DNA of 64,000 nucleotides, taken from assembly GCA_030522415.1 (NCBI GenBank), contig CM060124.1:23174454-23238453 (forward strand), given 5' to 3'. The notes below the pieces were generated by a model. That model did not search any database, was not told the DNA's origin, and saw only the letters and a program-made list of their open reading frames with translations. The translations under genes and the position numbers were made by a program. This document shows, piece by piece, positions 34,343 to 45,438 of this stretch (its first letter is position 1; every line of letters starts with the position of its first letter). The DNA is from Channallabes apus (Eukaryota; Chordata; Actinopteri; Siluriformes; Clariidae).

Positions 34343-35230
34343 CTTCATTAGGGTCAATGGCAGCTGGTGTCATAGCTACTTTTGCCAGGCCCTGCTTGCA
34401 CACTTTTCTTCTCCTTAACCCATTACAAAACAAGAATATAACTAATGATACATTATATTTATTTCTTCAACTACGTCCTTTTTGAGCTACACATATTTAC
34501 TCTTAGAAGACAGCCATTCTGACTTGTTCTGTCTTCTGTTCTCATCTATTGTGATGGAGACACTTCTGCTTGGAAACACAGTTCACCTCAAAATCACTTA
34601 CGGTTATTGAAGATGGTCCTGCATGTACAGTACAGTCTCCTGGTCACTAGGAGTTTTACTATAGATGAGCAGAACATTTTACACTTAAGTCTGCATAACA
34701 ACGCTGTTTATTTATTTGGCTAGCAGTTTTTGATTTTATATGCATATACAGTAGTTATAGCAATGGAATAAGTTTGAGGGACACTGATTTATAACTGATG
34801 ATGAATAAATAAATAGACATTTTATATCAATTTATCAAAAATTGCTTTGAGACAGGGTCTATTGCTAAACAGGCTGTACAAATAAATTTTATTTAAATTG
34901 GTACTAATATTAGATGGGATGCCTAAACTCTATCTGTGGCTTGATAATTAAGCTATCAGTGTTGACCAAAACATTATATCCTTAGGTAATATTGACAACA
35001 ACCAAAATAATCGTCATCATCATCATCAACTTCACCATCTTCCTCATTCCCACCCTAATATCTTGCCTATGCCCCGAAAAAAGACTGGTTGATTCCACCT
35101 CTGTTCTAATTCTTAAGGAGCTAAATGATGAGTTTATATATATCATATATCATTTTGTGTGGCGGGCAAAAATATTGGAAAAAAAAAAACCTCAACGTTT
35201 TAATGACATTCTCAGATTTTTAAAAATATA
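34343..35230. other. intron 60 DNA with a short L2 tail remnant
   Basis: Mostly unique A+T-rich sequence. At about 34,845-34,890 AAATTGCTTTGAGACAGGGT followed by ACAAATAAATTTTATTTAAA is a worn L2 3' tail. Nothing else was identified. Confidence 0.5.
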
Positions 35231-35232
35231 TA

Positions 35233-37725
35233 CACCGCGTTCCAAATTATTATACAAATTGGATGCAAGTGTCATAAACATTAAATGTTTTGTTTTTAAA
35301 TTAAACTCATGGATGGTATTATGTCTCAGAGCTCTTTGGATCACTGAAATGAATCTCAGACACGTGTGATAATTAGTTTGCCAGATGAGCCCAATTAAAG
35401 GAAAAGTACTGAAGAAGGTTGTTCCACATTATTAAGCAGGTCACAGGTTTCATGCAATATGGGAAAGAAAAGGATCTCTCTGCTGCCGAAAAGCGTCAAA
35501 TATTGCAATGCCTTGGACAAGGTATAAAAACATTAGATATTTCATGAAAACTTAAACGTGATCATCATACTGTGAAGACATTTGTGGCTGATTCAGCGCA
35601 CAGACAGGTTCGTGCAGATAAAGGCAGAAAGAAGAAGGTTTCTGGTAGACCAATTCACTGAAATGCCATTACAAAGCAGCAAACATGTATTTGAAGCTGC
35701 TGGTGCCTCTGGAGTCCCGCGAACCTCAAGGTGTAGGATCCTTTAGAGCCGGGGTACTCAATAGGCGGACTCCGGTCCGCATCCGGACCCAAATACGGTT
35801 ACATCTGGACCGACGCCAAAACAAACATGCTAATTTAATCATAATCCAAATAAGTTCTCAATGAAGTGCGCAACTGTGTTTCCGCGCGATAGTCGTCTAG
35901 TGATGGGTCGTTCATGAACGATTTGTTCTTTTTGAACGAATCTTTAACATGACTCAGAAGAACGAGTCGTCTCCGATAGTGATTCGTTCATTTTCTACTT
36001 GGCACGCACGCGCTAATTATCGAAAAACCTCCGTAGGCTATGTATTGAACGGTTCTCAACGAATCGTCAAGTCCCGAGTTGTTCGGTCCTTTGTCACGTG
36101 ACTCCCATAGGTGCTATGCGGTGCAGTAGATTCAAAAGAACGAACGACTAGTGGAAGAGGTGAACTGCTCATTCTGTTTATTATAATATGTCCTTAATAT
36201 CCTAATGGCCTCCTCAAAGCTGACCATTGATATAAGTTGATTTTGAAAACAGCTAATTTAAGAGTGAGTGGACAGAAAAATATGCATTCGTGGGAAGCAG
36301 AAAACCAATGTGCTTAATCTAGCAATCAAAAGTGGTCACCTTCTCACCTTCTGGACAAAGATGGTTACTGCATCTACTGTGTTCCTGTCCTGCAGAAAAT
36401 GGCCATTCAAATTCTCACAATGTTTTCCTCAATGTACTGTTGTGAATCTGCCGTTTCAACTATGAGCACGGTGAAAAACACTTATCGCAGCACCCTCACC
36501 AATTAAAATTTACATCAGTGCCTCCACCTGGTCCTCACACCTTTTATGCCCAAGTTCAAACAACTGATGGCACAAAGATGATGTCACCTTTCACACTAAA
36601 AGGACTACCATGTCATTTTGGGTTTGACTTTTTTTGTAGTTCTATATTTGAAATTGGACTGTCATTTTTCCGGACCTCGGACTGAATAGAAATTTGGTAA
36701 GTGGACCTTTCAAATTTATATTTGAGTACCTCTGCTTTTGCAGTTGTGCAGAAACCTACTATTCGGCCACCCCTAATCAATGCTCACAAGCAAAAATGGT
36801 TGGAGTGGGCCCAGGCATACATGAAGACTTGTTTACTGATGAGTGTCGTGCAACCCTGGATGGTCCAGATGAGTGGAGTATTGGATGGTTGGTGGATGGC
36901 CACCATGTCCCAACAAGGCTGTGATGTCAACAAGTAGGTGCCGGAGTCATGTTTTGGACCAAAATCATGGGTGGGGGGGGGAGCTGGTAGGACCCTGTAG
37001 GGTCCCTGAAGGTGTGAAAATGACCTCTGCAAAGTATATTGACTGACCACTTTCTTCCATGGTACAAAAAGAAGAACCGTGTCTTCCGTAGCAAAATCAT
37101 CTTCATGCACGACAATGCACCATCTCATGCTGCAAAGAATAGCTCTGTGTCATTGGCTGCTATTGGCAAAAAAGGTGAGAAACTCATGGTGTGGCCACCG
37201 TCCTCCCCTTACCTCAACCCCATTGAGAACCTATGAGGGTGGGAGGCAGTTTGATTCAAAACAGCAGCTCTGGGAGGCTATTCTGACATCCCGCAAAGAA
37301 ATTCAAGCAGAAATTGTCCAAAAACTCACAAGTTCAATTGATGCAAGAATTGTGAAGGTGATATCAAAGAAGGGGTTCTATGTTAAGATGTAACATGCCC
37401 TGTTAGGATGTTTTTGCTTGAAATAGTTTTTGATTTCAGTAAATATGATGAACTCCTAATGCTGCAAATTCAACAAAAGCCTATTTTCAGTTCTTTACAA
37501 CCTATAAAATGTTTTAACTCTGTTGTGCATAATAATTTGGAACAGTGCTTTTTCAGTTTTTTATTTTTAAAATCCATTCATGTTATCATTAGGAGGTTTG
37601 TTCAATAAAATTAAAATTATACCCTAATAGCTGATGACTAGAAAATTATATTGACTGTAATTTGCATTTACTAATTATGAAAATCAGAGAAAGATATCAT
37701 TTGAGTAATAATTTGGAACACAGTG
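35233..37725 (+). pseudogene. Tc1-like transposon with broken transposase, split by a nested hAT
   Basis: The left end CACCGCGTTCCAAATTATTA and right end CACTGTGTTCCAAATTATTA (reverse complement) match, with TA on both sides (35,231-35,232; 37,726-37,727). Transposase remnants on plus include VQKPTIRPPLINAHKQKWLE near 36,750, then SKIIFMHDNAPSHAAKNS and VWPPSSPYLNPIENL at 37,090-37,236. Frame breaks and a hAT insertion at 35,749-36,734 disrupt it. The uninterrupted element would be about 1.5 kb. Confidence 0.88.
35749..36734 (+). mobile_element. hAT (Charlie-like) remnant nested in the Tc1-like element
   Basis: The ends CCGGGGTACTCAA (left) and CAGAGGTACTCAA (right, reverse complement) are hAT-type termini. 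The flanking 8-mers CTTTAGAG and CTTTTGCA are imperfect duplications. Near 36,450 the plus strand reads ESAVSTMSTVKNTYRSTLTN, the C-terminal dimerisation part of a hAT transposase, followed by a stop. From about 35,892 a GGGTCGTTCATGAACGA inverted motif marks another repeat inside it. Most of the transposase is deleted. Confidence 0.78.
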
Positions 37726-37744
37726 TAATAAAAATAAATTATTT

Positions 37745-38080
37745 ATCCTGGAGCCAATCCCAGGAGACTTAGGGCACAAGAAAGGGGTACACCCTGGACA
37801 GTGTACCAATCCATTGCAGGGCACACACATACTGTACATTCACACACTTATTCACACACCACTGGCAATTTGGGAACTCCAATTAGCCTAATCTGCATGT
37901 CTTTGGACTGTGGGAGAACACCATAGAACCAGAGGAAACCCACCAAGCACTGGAAACCCACCAAGCACTGGGAGAACATGCAAACTCCATGCACACAGAG
38001 ACGGGAATCGAGTCTGGCCAGGAATCGAACCCAGACCCTGGAGGTGCAAGGACTCCAACCACTACACCTCCATGCCGCCT
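37745..38080 (-). mobile_element. tRNA-derived SINE, partial
   Basis: Minus-strand copy of the main SINE. CCTGGAGCCAATCCCAGGAG marks the 3' part and CCACTACACCTCCATGCCGC the tRNA-like head. The segment CCACCAAGCACTGG is duplicated inside it (about 37,941 and 37,960). The terminal CATT repeat is missing. It begins just after the right end of the Tc1-like element. Confidence 0.88.
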
Positions 38081-38592
38081 GATTACGACTTACATTTTAT
38101 GAAAATCAAAAATCCAGTATCTCTATATATTTGAATATTTAATTAGAAGAAGGAGTAATTTAGTATTCAGATTGTATAAATACCATGTATTTCTCGATCT
38201 AGTTCAGTACTCTGCTGACATGGAAGGTGTCCTGAAAATGATCATCGACTCCCTCCACAAGGAGGCTAATCAACTCATAGGCCTGATTATACACATGTCA
38301 TTTAGGTTATAGTTATTAGGTTATAGTAATATCAGAGGCTTGTTGTCATGAACAGTTTAGTTACCACCATACTGTGGTATTTATTATAATCAGCACATAA
38401 AAAAATTAAATAAAAAAAACCCCAGCTACAGTATCATTCATAGTGCACACTCCATATATGCTACTTTTAAATTCTAGCCACGCTATGCTTTGCGAATGCC
38501 ACCTTGTATTTCCTTGAATTAGTTTTAACTTGTTAGTAATTATCATCCTTAAGCAAACATACTTGACTCTTTTTTTCTCAATATATGTTTAC
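38081..38592. other. intron 60 near exon 60, no feature recognised
   Basis: A+T-rich sequence left of exon 60. A stretch at about 38,213-38,280 (CTGACATGGAAGGTGTCCTG and beyond) looked exon-like but lacks matching splice phase and dystrophin similarity. Confidence 0.4.
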
Positions 38593-38739
38593 CTGCAAAA
38601 GTCGCCATCGCCTACTGAGATCATCACTTCTCTTCAGATAGTCTGGTGAAAGTTGAATACCAGGCATTCTAAACTGAGAGGCTACTTTGTTGACTTGATT
38701 TACGTCATCCTGGATCGGAGCTATGGTCTCCTGGAATAC
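38593..38739 (-). CDS. dmd: dystrophin exon, human exon 60 equivalent
   Basis: The exon is 147 bp, identical to human exon 60, phase 0 at both ends. It reads VFQETIAPIQDDVNQVNKVA, SQFRMPGIQLSPDYLKRSDD and LSRRWRLLQ. Human dystrophin has IAPLKENVSHVNDLA, LGIQLSPYNLSTLEDL and RWKLLQ. The GIQLSP motif is shared with dystrophin and not with utrophin. It forms helices B and C of repeat 24. The acceptor is AACCAG and the donor GTAAAC. The next intron is 11.8 kb and contains three large mobile elements. Confidence 0.94.
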
Positions 38740-39322
38740 CTGGTTAATTAAGAAAAGTGGAGGATTTTAAGCAAAGTATTATTAGTATTATCTTACTGAA
38801 ACTTACTGATTTTGTCAATCCTTCCATAAATGGTGTGCATTTTGACCACAACCCTAAGCTGAGAAATCTAATGGAACATTTCTTTTTCCATAATATAGTT
38901 TTCTTCCTATTCGCTAAATAATTTTTGTTTATTAGCGCCAACCATAAATCACAACCAGTTTAGTGTTACTCCTGTGCCATGAGTTGTCTACCAGCCAAAT
39001 AATTATCAAGGTGGTCTAGTGATTTCTGTTGATGGATGAGGCTGAGGTGGAATGGTAAACTGTGCATTGCAGCAGATTTGGAAGTCTACTGTACAGTCTT
39101 AATATTTAAGTCTCTAAAAGCCAAGTAATTGTCCCCTTTTGGCATTAATAGGATTGATGCACAGGCACTATAATAACTCTATGGGCTATTTGCAACTATT
39201 ATTTAAGCTGTTGTCGGAAGCTCAGTTACAATGTACACTGCTCCCAATTTAATTAATTAATTGTAATTAACTGTCCCACTCTTTCATCACTGAATCAGTA
39301 TTGTGTGATGCCAAACACTAAC

Positions 39323-39591
39323 CTTAACCATGTCGATTTGGTCAATTAAATTGTCAACAAGCAAGTTTTCAACTGGGTCCCAAGAATTTTTTTCAATTTC
39401 TGCTTGTTGTAGCTTTATCTCTAATTGATCCGCTGTAGCTTGAAGTTCTACCAGTCTCTCCAAAGCTAATTCCAGCTGTTGTTGCCAGTCTGCTGCAGCT
39501 GTACCAAGGTTTATCCAAAGTTTGTTTATGTCCTCTGCTTCCTTACGCAAAATGCGCTCTACATTTTGAATTCTCTCCTCTGAGCTGACAC
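39323..39591 (-). CDS. dmd: dystrophin exon, human exon 59 equivalent
   Basis: The largest exon here, 269 bp, is identical to human exon 59, phase 1 to phase 0. It encodes GVSSEERIQNVERILRKEAE, DINKLWINLGTAAADWQQQL, ELALERLVELQATADQLEIK and LQQAEIEKNSWDPVENLLVD before NLIDQIDMVK. Human dystrophin shares EER-QNV-R-LRK-AE, ADWQ, LERL-ELQ, KL-QAE and SW-PV. About half the positions are identical, clearly more than with utrophin. It spans the end of repeat 23 and the start of repeat 24. The acceptor is CCCCAG and the donor GTTAGT. Confidence 0.94.
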
Positions 39592-41137
39592 CTGGGGAAT
39601 ACACATGGAATTTTCTTTAAGTTCTTATAATGTAACATTTAATGTAACAATATAGGTGTGTTTCATTATTAAGAGTCATTGTAACAACAAAATTAAACTA
39701 ACACATATGCTGTAAGCATTTGCTGTCTGGTTCCAAAAACTTCAGAGCAACTACAGTAGGTAACCAGCATTCACTGTAACATTCTAATACTAGACAGTGG
39801 CAGTGTCTGGAACCAACCATTACTGAAAGCAGCTTATAAACAGGCCCCAAGTCTGTAATATTCTCACAGAAATAGCATGTCTTGATGATAAAGCATCCCT
39901 TAACTTCCCCAAACTCTCCATCCATCATTGCCACCTTTTAAAGAAATTGAGAGGTAAAACACAGGTAGTTTTCATGATGGAAATTCCAGAAACAGAACCA
40001 ATGCAACTTGGACATGCCAAGTTGACGAATATGGAAGCACAAATTATGCTTCTACTGTGCCAGCCATTAGCACCCAGTTGAACTACTGTATGTCCAGTTT
40101 GTCCCAAGGCTATGTTCAGTCCATCTGGAGATACTGCTTCAACACTGATTGAATCTGGAGCAGCTAATGTCACAGACGGCTCTCGAACCTCATAACCAAT
40201 TTTGTCTATGAGGATCAAATTTCACTCACTCCTCCTTCCTGGGGAAAAAACCCACATAGTGCTGAGATTCCCTTGGGTGCGCATCCAATACAGTATATCC
40301 AGCCACACTACACCAACTGCTGCCCCACAGATTTAGGGAAAAACTAACAAAACATTCACCCCTAAACTTATAACAAGAAAAAGTTCTTCATCTGCTCTGT
40401 TGCCTTTGTTGAATGGCATTTTAGAGTTTTTGAGTCGATAATATACTGTATAAAGCCCAAGAAAAAGTTTGTGTGACACACTGTGGTTATGTTAAACTCT
40501 CATATAATAACAATAAATCAGTGACTGCAATCAGCTCTGGCATTATTAGGTTGTTTACCAAATAAAATGGTGTAAATACTTTAAATCAATTAATAGTATT
40601 TCTAATAAATATGTGTTTCATAAAATCAGTGAATCATTAAATCTCTATAAATATTATGTAAATCAGTAAATTATTCAAATAAGTACTATGTTACTTATGT
40701 CTTTCAGCTGCTCGCATGGAGAAGGTGCCACAGCTGACCATCCTATCCACACACAACTTGGCACAGGCTGTACGCTGGATGCCCTTCCTGATGCAACCCT
40801 CCCATTTTATCCAGGCTTACCTGTATAATTACTATGTTTTCAAATAATAGGATCTTACAGATAGAAGGCTGTGGCTTCATGGCTTCTGACGATATGAATA
40901 TCGCATAGATACGCTAAGAAAACCACCACTTTACAATAGTTCTTTGTTCTTTAGCTGGTGTGAAAGCCATTAACCACCGAAGCTATCTAACAATAGATAG
41001 AATATAACAATTTGTTCTCCTACCATAATATTACAGTACATAATTAAAATACACACACCCTGATTTTCCTCACCACAGTAAGATGAGAAGAAAAAAGAAA
41101 AGCAAACAGGGGTTTGATTGCTGTTTATGAGGCATAC
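39592..41137. other. intron 58, mostly unique, with a worn SINE tail
   Basis: At about 40,708-40,810 the plus strand is a degraded, reverse-oriented copy of the RTE-type SINE tail (TGGATGCCCTTCCTGATGCA; compare 47,100-47,210). A 97-codon open frame at 39,925-40,218 (minus) has no recognised domain. Nothing else was identified. Confidence 0.5.
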
Positions 41138-41255
41138 CTCTTTCAGTGAGAGTTTCTTTACTTTCTTCACCAGGAATCTCAATCAGAAAAGTCTTCACAT
41201 TATCCAATGCTCTATTTATTGAAGGCTCTTTTGCACTCAGCTCCCTCCTGAAATC
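41138..41255 (-). CDS. dmd: dystrophin exon, human exon 58 equivalent
   Basis: A 118-bp exon, one codon shorter than human exon 58, phase 0 to phase 1. It encodes DFRRELSAKEPSINRALDNV then KTFLIEIPGEESKETLTER. Human dystrophin has AFKRELKTKEPVIMSTLETV RIFLTEQPLEGLEKLYQEPR. The REL-x2-KEP core and FL motif agree with dystrophin better than with the utrophin sequence I know (KKELKEKEYVV). The acceptor is GTACAG and the donor GTATGC. It encodes the helix B region of repeat 23. Confidence 0.9.
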
Positions 41256-41659
41256 CTGTACAAATGGATACAATATATGTACTGAATTATTCACAATTGT
41301 AGTATTTTTCCTTTTTTTCCTCATAACAATACAAATGGTAGTGGTATCTACTGTATAGGTATCTGCATTTGCAGATAAAAAATTGCTCCAAAGTACAAAA
41401 CACCATCTAATGTCAAAACTAAAATTGCGATACAGGATTATGAGACAAGTCTTTATATGACATTAAGAACAACAACTTTTTTTTTTTATCTTGCATTCAT
41501 CATTTAGGAGTTACTGACATTTTACATAGCCCTTTACTGTAATTTGACAATTGATCTACAGTATAAGCAATTTCCTGCTCAGGTGTGGTCTGTGTCATTG
41601 TTATTTAATAAAAGATCCAAGATATAAATAGCTTAATTTGTAATTGGTGGCCAAAACAA

Positions 41660-42300
41660 CAATATGGTACATTCTTTACACTGGCAAGCTCTGCAAAATG
41701 CCTGGAAGATAAAGGCAACAATTTTGGATGGTTACTTATATGTTAAAGAAAGAAAAATGTTCATGACATTTAGCCAAACCAAGAACGCACTTGAGGAGGC
41801 AGATAAATTAATGTTAAAGTCTACACTAAATCAGAGGGTTGACATCTAAATGCAAACCAACAGAAACACTCTCAGCAGAAAGGTCAGCTGAATCAAATTT
41901 GCTAGAAAACATCTTAAAGCCTACCCAGTTCTTGAATAAAATTATTTGGATGATGAAACCAAGAAACTTTCTCGCTGGAATGATAGGAACAAGATTGAAG
42001 AAGGAAAAATGGCTAATGATTCAAAGCATACCACATGGTGGAGTCAGTGTTATGGCTTGGGCATGTGTGGTTGCCAGTGGCGTTACTAATGATGCTGCTC
42101 CTGATTGCCTTCCATGGCCGTAATTCACGTCGCCTGCCCTCAACCCAACTGAGCCAGCTTTTAACTTACTGAAGACAAAATCAAGGGCAGAAAGAACCAT
42201 AAACAAACAGCAACCGAAGGCAGCTGCTGTAAAGGCCTAGCAAAGCATCCCAAGAAAGGAAAGTCAACTTCCGGAATGCTGATGGTTTCCAGACTTCAGA
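41660..42300 (+). pseudogene. decayed Tc1-like transposase
   Basis: Broken plus-strand frames show Tc1 transposase similarity: IIWMMKPRNFLAGMIG replaces the usual SDET/E block, HGGVSVMAWACVVASGV matches GGSVMVWGC, and a later frame near 42,130 resembles the DLNPIE region. Termini were not found. The catalytic acidic residues are not in place. Confidence 0.65.
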
Positions 42301-42378
42301 CAGTCATCCACTGCAAACGCGTTTCCTCCAAACTTAGAATAGAAATAATACTTATTTTTTGTAATTATGTTAGTTTGT

Positions 42379-42738
42379 GGGCGGCACGGTGGTGTAGTGG
42401 TTAGCACTGTCGCCTTGCACCTCCAGGGTCTGGGTTCGATTCTCCGGCCAGGCTCGATTCCCGTCTCTGTGTGCATGGAGTTTGCATGTTCTCCCCGTGC
42501 TTGGTGGGTTTCCTCCGGGTACTCCGGTTTCCTCCCACAGTCCAAAGATATGCAGGTTAGGCTAATTGGTGTTCCCAAATTGCCCGTTGTGTGTGTGTGT
42601 GTGTGTGCCCTGCGATGGATTGGCACCCTGTCCAGGGTGTACCCCGCCTAGTGCCCGAAGTCTCCTGGGATAGGCTCCAGGTCCCCCGCGACCCTGAACA
42701 CAGGATTAAGCGGTATAGAAAATGAATGAATGAATGAA
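42379..42738 (+). mobile_element. tRNA-derived SINE, complete copy
   Basis: The best-preserved plus-strand copy. It starts GGGCGGCACGGTGGTGTAGT, has a B-box GGTTCGATTCT, the central TGCATGGAGTTTGCATGTTC, a short (TG)n run, and ends with (AATG)n. A near-perfect 11-bp duplication TGTTAGTTTGT / TGTTAGCTTGT flanks it. The central domain resembles the DANA/V-SINE group. Confidence 0.94.
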
Positions 42739-43147
42739 TGTTAGCTTGTCCAGCTTATTTGAAGCTTGTAAAAAAAAAAAAAAAAAAAGAGGGATAAATG
42801 GTTAATGCAACATTTTTGGTTAACACCTTAAATTAAAGCTGATGTGGTTGTGCTGTTATCACATAATTGCGTCATAACTGCATGAATGAGCAAGTACTTG
42901 GGTGTAAATTATATTATATATTTGATGTTGCATTTACTACTTAAGTCAGCTCCTAGCCTGAGCTCATACTATCCTGCAATAACTAAGGGCATAATGTCTG
43001 TTTTACACAACTGTCCAACTAAGTTAATAATTCTTATAGATTTGAGCAAAGTATTAATATAATACTTTCTACAACCCATAAAAACACATCCCACAAATCA
43101 TTAAGAACATAAAGAGAAACATATAGTAAGAAGAGTACAGTTTTAAC

Positions 43148-43304
43148 CTTATGAGTTATCAGTTGCTGACGAACTGCAGGAATGTCTCCCCCAACTGGTT
43201 TCTGTTGCTCCAGCTCCTCCCTCCTAAGCTGTATCCACTGCAGGAGATCCTGTAAGGATATGTGAAAATGCTTCCACTGTTCCATACTATCACCTAGGTG
43301 ATGC
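43148..43304 (-). CDS. dmd: dystrophin exon, human exon 57 equivalent
   Basis: The exon is 157 bp, identical to human exon 57, phase 2 to phase 0. It encodes HHLGDSMEQWKHFHISLQDL, LQWIQLRREELEQQKPVGGD and IPAVRQQLITHK. Human has SHLEASSDQWKRLHLSLQEL LVWLQLKDDELSRQAPIGGD FPAVQKQNDVHR. The P-[VI]-GGD-x-PAV block is conserved. It forms helix A and part of B of repeat 23. The acceptor is CTTAG behind a long pyrimidine tract. The donor GTTAAA is weak. Confidence 0.94.
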
Positions 43305-43984
43305 CTAAGAAGAAAAAAGGGAAAACATAAATAATTGTCTATCTACATACTTGTATTATACATCTAGACATACTAGATTTGAGTTTGTACTGTACTTTCT
43401 GACATGAAGTTGCACCAATCTGTGAAAAAATCCCATCGTCTTAACATTGAGACCTACTTTGACGGATTCTAGCGCAGAGCAAGAACTTGGTAGAAATCTC
43501 AAATTTACCACATTTGAAGAGGCTTGCAAGCTGTCAGAACATACCACGCAAGAGGGTATAAGTTGTACCCCTGGGGCACAAGAAGTGTCCAAATTTGCCC
43601 CACTGACATATAATGGTAACTTCCATAGGAACCTTGAAATTGAACCTAAATGTGGATCCCACTGTTGTAGAGACACAGGGGAGGGCTTATTTAACTCAGG
43701 CAACCAAACAGTCTTTCACATTTATCATGATGCTCATAAGCCACGCACCAGCAACCATTTAGGAGCACACTATCAACTCAAACCCATGGAGAATTATCTT
43801 CACGCAGTATATTATAGAGACATGGGAATTGGTTTATATCATTCATTGTAGACAGAAGCTTTTGATTTCTTCATGAGCAGGTGCCAAGCCACTCCCTAGC
43901 AACCAAACAGAGTAGCATAGCAAGCAATTCTCCATGACATTTATCTCTGCATCAGAAAATTGAATAGACATATCGGCAGACACG
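43305..43984. other. intron 56, unclassified repeat-like stretch with a 134-codon open frame
   Basis: The plus-strand frame 43,447-43,851 encodes a Cys/His-containing 134-residue peptide with no domain I recognise. The sequence CCCCACTGACATATAATGG in it is common in fish repeats. It is more likely repeat-derived than a gene; there is no splice or promoter support. Confidence 0.4.
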
Positions 43985-44660
43985 GTTTCCCAGTTCAAAA
44001 GTAGACTCAAGACGCATCTTTTTAATCTGGCATACACATAACTCATCCCATAACCTCATACTCCAGTACACCTATACCGAATGGCAACTACGCTAATTCT
44101 CTCCATCTGTTCTGTATTTTTCTACCCATCCCGAGGCATCGGGAGATTTTGCCAGCTTCAGTAGACAAAGGCCGACCCTGCGAGGTTCCTGAGGCATCCA
44201 GAGAAGGACCAGCTCCAGCTGGATTCAGCTTTATGATGGTTGGAGCTACACATGCTGCTCCTGTGCTTCCAGTGATCCAGACCTCATCTGCCCTCTACAC
44301 CTACTGACTCGTCCCTATGCTGAACTGGTCTTCATGTCAATTGTCATATTGAACTTTCACCTGCACATCACACATGATGTTCTATCATTTCTATCTGTTA
44401 TCTGTTCCTCTCAAGGTTTCTTCCTATTGCCATCTCAGGGAGTTTTTCCTTGCCACTGTCACTGTCACCCTTGGCTTGCTCATCAGAGACATTTCATTCA
44501 TCATTCATTCATCTCATTATTATCTAGACACATTTTTCTCACACATACACAATTCCAAATATTTTCTTTTCTAAAATATTTTTTTCTTTCATTTTTGTGA
44601 AACTGCTTTGAGACAATGACCATTGTTAAAAGCGCTATATAAATTAAATTGAATTGAATA
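43985..44660 (+). mobile_element. L2-like LINE 3' UTR
   Basis: A non-coding L2 3' end. It includes CAGTTCAAAAGTAGACTCAA and CGCATCTTTTTAATCTGGCA, the last codons of an L2 frame, then a UTR with CTCAAGGTTTCTTCCTATTG and the tail GAAACTGCTTTGAGACAATG, ending in ATTGAATTGAATA. It is diverged from the copies at 6-7 and 30 kb. Confidence 0.8.
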
Positions 44661-45384
44661 ATATTGTTAGCATAGCAACATGCTAATCATGTTAGCATCA
44701 TGCTAGCAACATGCTAATATGGGGGTAGGCTCATTTTACTCAGGCAACTGATTTTAATCAGTCTCATCCGGATCATTGTGAAACTGTCAGGCCATGCCCT
44801 AGGCCCAAGTTTTGCCACGGCAAGCACCACTCACATTTTCTTCAAAAAATGTACTTCTCTAGTTTTAAAAATATAATCATCTGAAAAATATATTTCATTT
44901 AATAGACCAAAAAGAAACTGCTGTAATGTTGTACCATTATCTATATTTGTATCTAATTTATGTTCAGAAAGTTCTTTCAGTTTTTGTATTCAGATTTAAA
45001 CTGGAGGAGGCTTACTGTCTATGCCAGAAGGTTTTGCTGTTGTTTTTAATGTGAATTCTAACATTATGCTCTGAAACCACTAGAACACAATGATGAAAAA
45101 ACACTCTGTGTGTCATTTTTCATTCTCAACGAGAAAACGAGTGTGTACAGGCTTGCACTCGTTAACTTTATGTATTTAGAGTCCTTTGTGTAATTTGGTT
45201 AGTTACAGTATGTGTAGTCTTGTGTAGTTTTGTGTTGTTCTGTGTAGCACCATGGTCCTGGAGGAACAGTTTCCTTTTACTGTGTACTGTACTACTGTAA
45301 ATGGTTGGAATGAAAGTAAAAGCTACTTTGACTTTGAGCTCTGATAGGAAGTTTCATATTCTCTACCTTCCATGGCCATCTGTA

Positions 45385-45438
<54 letters not shown>

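Noticed and set aside
38185..38290. Possible exon 61 just left of exon 60
   Set aside because: The text looked exon-like, but the true exon 61 with exact length, phase and sequence lies at 26,674-26,752.
39925..40218. 97-codon minus-strand frame in intron 58 as a host exon
   Set aside because: It has no recognisable domain, no matching splice phase and no dystrophin similarity; I left it as an unexplained open frame.
43447..43851. 134-codon frame as a gene in intron 56
   Set aside because: No promoter, splice or domain support, and part of it matches common fish repeat sequence.
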